From NCBI RefSeq assembly GCF_029919115.1, contig NZ_CP123990.1, positions 4,490,501-4,554,500 on the forward strand: 64,000 bases of DNA, read 5' to 3'. Of this stretch, positions 58,206-64,000 are shown piece after piece. This DNA comes from Variovorax paradoxus (GTDB lineage Bacteria > Pseudomonadota > Gammaproteobacteria > Burkholderiales > Burkholderiaceae_C). Position 1 is the stretch's first letter. The number at the start of each line of letters is the position of its first letter. The notes under the pieces are model-generated. The model was not told the DNA's origin and ran no database searches. It was given only the letters and a program-made list of their open reading frames with translations. A program made the translations under genes and the position numbers.

Positions 58206-59408
58206 TCAGACGGGTTCGGGCGCGAGCTTGCGTTCGGCCAGCAGCGCCAGTTCTTCGCGCAGTGCCGCTGCCAGCGCAGCGATGGCGACGTCGATCTCTT
58301 CGACGCTGGCCGTGACGAACGACAGGCGCAGCGTGCGCGGATCGCCCTGGCCCGCGTAGAACGGCGCGCCCGGAACGAAGGCAACGTTGCGCTCCACCGC
58401 CTTGGGCAGCAGCGCCACGGTGTCGATGCCCTCGGGCATGCGCGCCCACAGGAACATGCCGCCCTTGGGTGCGTTGAACTTCACGTCCAGGCCGGCCATC
58501 TCGCGCGTGAGCGCGGCGATCATCGCGTCGCGCTGGCGCTTGTAGAGCGCGCGGATGGTGGGCACGTGGCTGTCGAGGAAGTTGTCTTTCATCACCGCCG
58601 AAACCATGCGTTGCGTGAAGATGGGCGTGTGCAGGTCGACCGCCTGCTTGGCCTGCAGCAGCTTGGGATAGACGGCCTTTGGCGCGACCAGAAAGCCCAG
58701 GCGCAAGCCGGGTGCCAGCACCTTCGAGAACGAGCCCAGGTAGATGCAGCCTTCGGGGTTGCGCGCGGTCAGCGGCAGCGGCGGCGCTTCGTCGAACCAC
58801 AGTTCGCCGTAGGGGTTGTCCTCGACGATCGGCAGGCCCGCAGCGGCAGCCGCGGCCGAGACCGCCGCGCGGCGCTCTTCGGTCATGGTGCGGCCGGTGG
58901 GGTTCTGGAAATTGGGCAGCAGGTAGATGAAGCGCGCATCCTTTGCCTTGGCCACCAGGTCTTCGACGATCACGCCGTCGTCGTCGCTTGCCACGCTCAC
59001 GGGCTCAGGCTCCATCGGACCGAAGGCCTGCAGCGCGCCAAGGTAGGTGGGCGTTTCGACCAGCACCTTGCTGCCCGGGTCGAGCAGCACCTTGGCGACA
59101 AGATCCAGGCCCTGCTGCGAACCGGTGGTGATGAGCACCTGCGCAGGGTCGACGTTCCACGGCAGCATGTCGGCCACGGCCTGGCGCAGCGGCGCATAGC
59201 CTTCGCTCGCGGCGTATTGCAGGGCTGCCTGGCCGTCCTTGTGCAGCAGCTCGGCGCAGGCGTCGGCAAAGGCCTGGATAGGGAAGGTCTTGGGCGAGGG
59301 CAGGCCGCCGGCCAGGCTGATGATGCCGGGGCGCTCGGTGACCTTGAGGATTTCGCGCAGCACCGACGGGTTCATCTTGGCGGCGCGGGCGGCGAGTTTC
59401 CAGTTCAT
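58206..59408 (-). CDS. PLP-dependent aminotransferase (class I/II, 2-aminoadipate-type)
   Basis: 400 residues, fold type I. SLAGGLPSPKTFP, ASEGYAPLRQAVADM, TTGSQQGLDL and NFQNPTGRTM are typical of the 2-aminoadipate/valine-type group. The PLP Lys is in YLGSFSKVLAPGLRLGF at about residue 237. Transfers an amino group from an aliphatic or aromatic amino acid to a keto acid. No DNA-binding domain, unlike the MocR gene at the other end. It lies 38 bases after the EamA exporter. Confidence 0.92.
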   Translation of the reverse strand: MNWKLAARAAKMNPSVLREILKVTERPGIISLAGGLPSPKTFPIQAFADACAELLHKDGQAALQYAASEGYAPLRQAVADMLPWNVDPAQVLITTGSQQGLDLVAKVLLDPGSKVLVETPTYLGALQAFGPMEPEPVSVASDDDGVIVEDLVAKAKDARFIYLLPNFQNPTGRTMTEERRAAVSAAAAAAGLPIVEDNPYGELWFDEAPPLPLTARNPEGCIYLGSFSKVLAPGLRLGFLVAPKAVYPKLLQAKQAVDLHTPIFTQRMVSAVMKDNFLDSHVPTIRALYKRQRDAMIAALTREMAGLDVKFNAPKGGMFLWARMPEGIDTVALLPKAVERNVAFVPGAPFYAGQGDPRTLRLSFVTASVEEIDVAIAALAAALREELALLAERKLAPEPV

Positions 59409-59446
59409 GATTCTTCTTTCAGGCGGGTGAGGTGAGGGGCGAATTT

Positions 59447-60403
59447 TCAGGATTGTTCGGCGCGCGCTGAACGCGGCGAAACGGCAGGAGCGGCCTGCGA
59501 TTGCGAAAGGCGCTTGCCGAGCACCACGGTGCAGACCACTGCGGCGGCAAAACCGAGGGTCACGACATCGAGCGGCTCGCCCAGCAACGGAATGGAGGCA
59601 AGTATCGACAGAAAAGGCTGCAGCAGCTGGGTCTGGCTCACACGCAGTGCGCCGCCCATTGCAAGCCCGCGGTACCAGGCGAAGAAGCCGATCCACATCG
59701 AGAACACGCCGACATAGACGAAGCCCGCCCAAGCGGTGGTGGCGATGGGTTCCTGCGGCCACAGGAGCAACGTGGCCGGCAACGTGACAGGCAGCGCCAT
59801 CACGCACACCCAGCAGATCACGCGCTCCGCGCCGAGCGACGGCGTGACCTGCGCGCCGTAGATGTAGCCGAACGAAGCCGCGATGACCGCGCCGACCAGC
59901 AGCAGATCGGCCCATTCGAAACCGAATCCGTGTCCGCTCTGGCTCGCTCGCAACACGGAGAACAGCACCACCAGCACGCTGCCTGCAACGGCACAGAGCC
60001 AGAAGCCGAGCCGTGCGCGCTGGTGCAGCACCAGGGCTGCGACCGCGGCGGTCACCAGCGGCAGCAGCGCGGTGACCACGGCCGCATGGCTGGCCGTGAC
60101 CACGCGCAAGGCATAGCCCAGCAGCAGCGGATAGCCGATCACATTGCCGAGCACCGCCATGCCGAGCGGCTTCCACTGGTGCGGCGCGGGCCGGGGCGAT
60201 CGCGTGGCGAGCAGGAAGATGGTCGAGAGAACACCGGCCAATGCGGCGCGGCCCAGCGTGACGAACCACGGCGAAAGCTGCGGCGCGTCTTGCGTGCCGG
60301 TGGCCAGCCGCGTCATCGGCAGGGTGACGGCGAAAAGCGCCACGCCGATCACGCCCAGCCACATGCCCAGGGTTTCGTCCTTGATCGTGAGCCGGCCGGT
60401 CAT
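59447..60403 (-). CDS. EamA/DMT-family transporter
   Basis: 318 residues with about ten membrane helices in two EamA repeats (GMWLGVIGVALFAVTLPMTR and ADLLLVGAVIAASFGYIYGA). RhaT/YdcZ-like exporters of amino acids or metabolites are in this group. Its start ATG overlaps the stop of the LysE gene by four bases. A Ser/Ala/Gln-rich tail ends it. Confidence 0.9.
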   Translation of the reverse strand: MTGRLTIKDETLGMWLGVIGVALFAVTLPMTRLATGTQDAPQLSPWFVTLGRAALAGVLSTIFLLATRSPRPAPHQWKPLGMAVLGNVIGYPLLLGYALRVVTASHAAVVTALLPLVTAAVAALVLHQRARLGFWLCAVAGSVLVVLFSVLRASQSGHGFGFEWADLLLVGAVIAASFGYIYGAQVTPSLGAERVICWVCVMALPVTLPATLLLWPQEPIATTAWAGFVYVGVFSMWIGFFAWYRGLAMGGALRVSQTQLLQPFLSILASIPLLGEPLDVVTLGFAAAVVCTVVLGKRLSQSQAAPAVSPRSARAEQS

Positions 60404-60999
60404 ACGCTCAGCATCCACCAGGCCGTGAGCACCAGCACCAGCCCCATCGCGCGGTTGAACCACAGCAGGCGCTTGCCCTTGGAGAGCCATTCGCGCAGCA
60501 GCGCGCCGACCAGTGCATAAGTGAAGTTGCTGATGAAGGCGTAGACCAGCATCACCGGCGCGACGATGGCGAAGCGGCCGAGCTGGTCGGGTTGCCCTGC
60601 AATCCAGCCGGCGACCAGCGTGAGGGCGAGCAGCCAGGCCTTGATGTTGACGAACTGCAGCATCACGCCCTGCCCAAAGCCGATATCGAGATTGGCGCCG
60701 TCTGCACGACCGAGCGTTCCGCTGCCGCTCAGCTTGTAGGCGAGCCACAGCAGGTAACCCACGCCGAGCGCCTTGATGGCCAGGCGCAGCGACGGCACTG
60801 CCACCACCAGCGCGCCGATACCGGCCGCGCACAGCACCAGCAGCAGCGTCCAGCCCACGGGAACCGCCACGACAAAACGCATGGCGCGCGGCAGGCCGCC
60901 GTTTGCGGCCAAGGCGGTGGAGAGCGTGGTGTTGGGGCCGGGCGAGAAGCTCATCGCCGTGGCCAGCACCAGCAGCGCGGTGAATTCTTGCCAGTTCAT
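60400..60999 (-). CDS. LysE-family amino-acid exporter (first gene of the operon)
   Basis: 199 residues, about six membrane helices, signature SFSPGPNTTLSTALAANGGL. GVGYLLWLAYKLSGSG and VNIKAWLLALTLVAGW follow. It is nearest the MocR regulator and divergent from it, across a 103-base gap with the operator repeats. It is likely the most directly controlled gene. The start is ATG 60999. Confidence 0.92.
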   Translation of the reverse strand: MNWQEFTALLVLATAMSFSPGPNTTLSTALAANGGLPRAMRFVVAVPVGWTLLLVLCAAGIGALVVAVPSLRLAIKALGVGYLLWLAYKLSGSGTLGRADGANLDIGFGQGVMLQFVNIKAWLLALTLVAGWIAGQPDQLGRFAIVAPVMLVYAFISNFTYALVGALLREWLSKGKRLLWFNRAMGLVLVLTAWWMLSV

Positions 61000-61022
61000 T
61001 GCATACACTCTAAACTTTGAGA

Positions 61023-61072
61023 CCATTACAGTTCCAATACAGTTGATCAAACATATTTGAAAACTGTATTGG
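61023..61072. promoter_or_regulatory. MocR operator candidate: two direct repeats plus one inverted copy
   Basis: CCATTACAGTT (61023-61033) abuts CCAATACAGTT (61034-61044), 10 of 11 bases identical. A perfect reverse complement of the second, AACTGTATTGG, stands at 61062-61072 after 17 bases. This combination of tandem and inverted sites is known for dimeric MocR/GabR-type regulators. It lies between the regulator and the operon it faces. Confidence 0.75.
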
Positions 61073-61102
61073 CCTGCCACTCGACACAGAAGCGCAAGGC
61101 CG

Positions 61103-62518
61103 ATGCTGACACGAACCTCCACCCAGTCGCTCACAGGGCAATTGGCCGACCGGCTGGCAGAGCGCATTCGCACCCGGCTGCTGCCGCCCGGCGCGCGCCT
61201 GCCCTCGGTGCGCGAATGCGCGCGCCAGCAGGGCGTGAGCCCCTATACGGTGGTGGCCGCCTACGACCAGCTGCTGGCACAGGGCCTGGTCGAGGCGCGC
61301 CGGCAGCGCGGCTTCTATGTGCGCGATGCGGCGCCCGCGCCGGAGGGGCGCCCGGCCAATGCGGCGCCCATGGTCGCGCAGATGATGGCGTCGCGTGTAC
61401 CGGCCGATGCGAGTTCGCTCATCCGCAGCATGTTCCACAGGCCAAGCGACAAGCCGCAGCCGGGCATGGGCGTGTTTCCGCCGGACTGGATGTCGTCGAC
61501 CTTCATGCCGACCGCGGTGCGCCGCATGACCAATACAGCCGCGCTGCAGGAGCTCTCGCTCCAGTACGGCGAACCCTCGGGCGATGCCGCCTTGCGGCGC
61601 AGCCTGTCGAACAAGCTCGTGGGCATCAACGTGCCGGCGGCGCCCGACCAGATCGTGACGACCGTCGGCGCTACCCATGCGCTGGACATCGTGAGCCGCA
61701 CGCTGCTGCGCGCGGGCGATCCGGTCATGGTGGAAGAGCCCGGGTGGGCGCTCGAATTCGCACGGCTCGAGGCGCTGGGGATGCGCATCTTGCCGGTGCC
61801 GCGCCGCGCCGACGGACCCGACCTGGAAGTGATGGCGCAGTACTGCGCGCTGCACAGCCCAAAACTGTTCGTGAGTGTGAGCGTGCTGCATAACCCGACC
61901 GGCTACAGCCTGACGCCGGGCAGCGCGCACCGTGTGCTGAAGCTGGCCAACGAGCACGACTTCCACATCGTCGAGGACGACACCTACAGCCATCTCGCGC
62001 CCGAGCACGCCACGCGGCTCAGCGCGCTCGACGGGCTGCAGCGCACCATCTACGTGAGCGGGTTCGCAAAGATCCTTGCGCCCAACTGGCGTATCGGCTT
62101 TCTGGCCGCATCGCCCGAGTTGAAGGAGCGATTGCTCGAAACCAAGCTGCTGGCCACGCTGACCACGCCCACGCTGTTCGAGCGGGCGCTGTCATGGTGC
62201 ATCGACCAGGGGCAATTGCGCCGGCATGCCGATCGCATACGCATCCGGCTCGACGGTGCGCGCAGCCGTGCGGTCAAGCTGGCCATGGCGCACGGCTGCA
62301 CCTTCGCCTCGGAACCTGCGGGGCTGTTCGGCTGGGTCGATACCGGCGTGGACACCGACGCGCTCACCCAGCGCATGCTCGACCAGGGCTACCTGCTCGC
62401 GCCGGGCTCGCTCTTTCATGCGCGACGGCCGCCGAGCACGATGATGCGCATCAACTTCGCGACCTCGCAGGACGCCGCTTTCTGGAAGGTGTTCAGCAAG
62501 GTCCGTGCGGAGCTGTGA
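61103..62518 (+). CDS. MocR/GntR-family regulator with aminotransferase-like domain
   Basis: 471 residues. N-terminal GntR winged helix (about 8-78: LADRLAERIRTRLLPPGARL, ECARQQGVSPYTVVAAYDQL). The remaining 380 or so form a fold-type I aminotransferase domain with HNPTGYSLTPG, VEDDTYS and the PLP Lys in SGFAKILAPNWRIG. Such regulators sense PLP-bound amino acids. It is divergent from the ten-gene exporter/PLP operon and is its probable activator or repressor, also likely controlling itself through the repeats beside its start. Confidence 0.94.
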   Translation: MLTRTSTQSLTGQLADRLAERIRTRLLPPGARLPSVRECARQQGVSPYTVVAAYDQLLAQGLVEARRQRGFYVRDAAPAPEGRPANAAPMVAQMMASRVPADASSLIRSMFHRPSDKPQPGMGVFPPDWMSSTFMPTAVRRMTNTAALQELSLQYGEPSGDAALRRSLSNKLVGINVPAAPDQIVTTVGATHALDIVSRTLLRAGDPVMVEEPGWALEFARLEALGMRILPVPRRADGPDLEVMAQYCALHSPKLFVSVSVLHNPTGYSLTPGSAHRVLKLANEHDFHIVEDDTYSHLAPEHATRLSALDGLQRTIYVSGFAKILAPNWRIGFLAASPELKERLLETKLLATLTTPTLFERALSWCIDQGQLRRHADRIRIRLDGARSRAVKLAMAHGCTFASEPAGLFGWVDTGVDTDALTQRMLDQGYLLAPGSLFHARRPPSTMMRINFATSQDAAFWKVFSKVRAEL

Positions 62519-62615
62519 CAGCTCCGGGCAGGTAAACGCGAGGGCCTCAGGCCCAAATCGCCGGTGCGTTGGAGTAAGCTGGCATCACAAGAAAACCCAA
62601 CCCGGAGACCCCTGC

Positions 62616-63305
62616 ATGAGCAACGCCAGCCAGCCTTTTGACTTCAGTCAATTTGTCCCCGGATTCGACTTTCTGAAGAATCTCGCAGGCGGTGCCGCCG
62701 CCGGATCGGGCGCTGCCACGAGCGCCGTGCCCGGTTTGCCGAGCCTTGCCAGCTGGGTAGCGCCCACGCTCAGCGTGGAAGAGGTCGACAAGCGCATCCA
62801 GGAGCTCAAGACAGTGCAATATTGGCTCGAGCAGAACGGCCATGCGCTCAAGGCGACCATCCAGGCGCTCGAGGTGCAAAAGATGACACTTTCGACCTTG
62901 CGCGGCATGAACGTGCGGATGGAAGATATCGCGAGCGCGTTCACCAAGCAGGCGGCTCCGGCTGCGCCGGTTGCTGCCCCGCCGGCGGAGCCTGAGCCAC
63001 AAGTCGAGGCGGAGGAGGAAACGCCGGCACCCGCCAAAAAAGCCCGCAGCAAGCCGGCCTCGGCTGCTTCCGCATCGGGCGGCGACGGTGGCGTGATCGA
63101 TCCGATGCAATGGTGGGGTTCGCTGACCGAGCAGTTCCAGCAGATCGCCACATCGGCCCTGCACGACGCGGCCCAGATCAAGGTGCCGGCGCCGGCCGCC
63201 GCTCCCGCCGCGTCAAAACCGGCAGCAAGGAAGGCGACAACAGCAACTGCCGCCAAAAAGAAGGCGCCGACCGCCGCGCGAAAGCGAACGACCGGACGGC
63301 GCTGA
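62616..63305 (+). CDS. phaM: PhaM-type polyhydroxyalkanoate granule regulatory protein
   Basis: 229 residues; binds PHA synthase and granules and links them to the nucleoid. The conserved N-terminal part reads VPGFDFLKNLAGGAA, then WVAPTLSVEEVDKRIQELKT and LKATIQALEVQKMTL. A Pro/Ala/Glu linker follows, then IDPMQWWGSLTEQFQQIA, and a C-terminal Lys/Arg/Ala tail typical of DNA-binding PhaM ends. ATG 62616 follows CCGGAG. It suggests the organism stores polyhydroxybutyrate. No pha genes are in the window. Confidence 0.9.
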   Translation: MSNASQPFDFSQFVPGFDFLKNLAGGAAAGSGAATSAVPGLPSLASWVAPTLSVEEVDKRIQELKTVQYWLEQNGHALKATIQALEVQKMTLSTLRGMNVRMEDIASAFTKQAAPAAPVAAPPAEPEPQVEAEEETPAPAKKARSKPASAASASGGDGGVIDPMQWWGSLTEQFQQIATSALHDAAQIKVPAPAAAPAASKPAARKATTATAAKKKAPTAARKRTTGRR

Positions 63306-63350
63306 CGTCATACGTACACACATCTTGAAGAGAACGGGTTGGCACGCATC

Positions 63351-64000
63351 ATGAATTTGTTTCCCTCCGGTCACGCCACCCATCCGCAATGGCGCATGGC
63401 GGCCGGCCTTGTGCTGGCCCAGTTGCGCGCCCAGATGGCGCTGCCCGACTACGCCTCGGCGCCGACGCTCGGGCTGCTCTACATCACCGACCACTACGCG
63501 TCGGACGCGCAAGACATCCTCGACCACCTGAGCGCCGAGCTTCCGGAGGTGACCGACTGGTCCGGCACCGTCGGCATCGGTGTGTCGGCCAACAATGCCG
63601 AATACTTCGACGAGCCCGGCCTGAGCCTGATGCTCTGCGCGCTGCCGAGCGATCAGTACCGCGTGTTCTCCGGCGTTGCGCCGCTGGGCAACTCCGAAAT
63701 GAGCGGTTTCGAGGCGCATACGGCGCTCGTGCACGCGGACCCCGCCACCCCCGACCTCACCGAACTGATCGGCGAGATGGCGGGCCGCACCGACACCGGC
63801 TATCTGTTCGGCGGCCTCTCGTCGGGCCGTGCGGGCGCCTTGCAGTTTGCAGTCGGCGGCAACGGAAACATCCGCGGCCACGGCGCCGCGGGCGGCGTGT
63901 TCTCGGGAGGTTTGTCTGGCGTGGTGTTCGGCGAGGGCGTGCGGCTGGTGTCGCGCGTCACGCAAGGCTGCCAGCCGCTGCGCTCCGGCGGGGGGCGCGA
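63351..64000 (+). CDS. FIST-domain signal-transduction protein (partial, runs off the window)
   Basis: The frame is open to the window end (about 216 residues seen). MNLFPSGHATHPQWRMAAGL, then ASAPTLGLLYITDHYASDAQ, DWSGTVGIGVSANNAEYF and TGYLFGGLSSGRAGALQF match FIST N-terminal domains, which bind small ligands such as amino acids. ATG 63351 was taken; TTG 63339 is in frame and better spaced from GAAGAG, so the start is open. The C-terminal FIST_C half would lie beyond 64000. It is 45 bases after phaM. Confidence 0.8.
   Translation, partial: MNLFPSGHATHPQWRMAAGLVLAQLRAQMALPDYASAPTLGLLYITDHYASDAQDILDHLSAELPEVTDWSGTVGIGVSANNAEYFDEPGLSLMLCALPSDQYRVFSGVAPLGNSEMSGFEAHTALVHADPATPDLTELIGEMAGRTDTGYLFGGLSSGRAGALQFAVGGNGNIRGHGAAGGVFSGGLSGVVFGEGVRLVSRVTQGCQPLRSGGGR

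Overview
The window is a GC-rich (about 65-70 %) bacterial chromosome segment. HemE, PriA, GroEL, a lysine/alanine-tailed HU, a PhaM-type granule regulator, Bug-family binding proteins and several LysR regulators together point to a betaproteobacterium of the Comamonadaceae, most like Variovorax. This is inference from protein character; no database was searched. Coding density is high. I see no tRNA, rRNA, CRISPR array, intact insertion sequence or prophage.

Layout. 1-2.3 kb: an accessory groES-groEL pair with a sigma32-type promoter and a terminator. 2.3-9.7 kb: a hypothetical gene, a glycosyltransferase/glycogen-debranching pair, a secreted alginate-lyase-like lipoprotein and a DUF3883 protein. 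9.8-13.2 kb: a LysR/reductase divergent pair, an SMP-30 hydrolase, and the wreck of a cytochrome bd operon (cydA head joined to cydB tail, with an intact DUF2474 gene). 13.2-16.8 kb: a copper P-type ATPase, a truncated copper chaperone behind a MerR-type promoter, and an alpha-carbonic anhydrase. 16.8-22 kb: a Bug binding protein/amidase operon with a divergent LysR, then HU and another LysR. 22-30.6 kb: a signalling block in which an orphan TRAP binding protein overlaps a GGDEF-EAL gene, followed by a dCache-PAS-GGDEF protein and a hybrid histidine kinase. 30.6-35.3 kb: a leftward rep-lipoprotein-pldA-nadE run. 35-43 kb: an AEC transporter, a ClpP-like secreted protein, priA, hemE and an MHS-type transporter. 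43-52.6 kb: a redoxin, a DsbD/ScsB-type reductase, AlaX, a sorbosone-dehydrogenase-like lipoprotein, GNAT, a quinone-oxidoreductase-like enzyme, LysR, an atypical SDR and a creatininase-family hydrolase. 52.6-62.5 kb: a leftward ten-gene run rich in amino-acid exporters and PLP enzymes, divergent from a MocR regulator. 62.6 kb to the end: phaM and a FIST-domain protein cut by the window edge.

The most coherent system is the MocR-flanked block. It carries three LysE-type exporters, an EamA exporter, an aminotransferase, a threonine-dehydratase-like enzyme and several small detoxification-type enzymes, almost all with gaps under 40 bases or with overlaps. The regulator/operon intergenic region holds two abutting 11-base direct repeats plus a perfect inverted copy. 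The second theme is signal input to cyclic-di-GMP, where a periplasmic binding protein without any TRAP membrane subunit is translationally coupled to a membrane GGDEF-EAL protein. Signs of genome decay (cydAB deletion, truncated chaperone) and a dispersed intergenic repeat (three copies, two facing each other) are also present.
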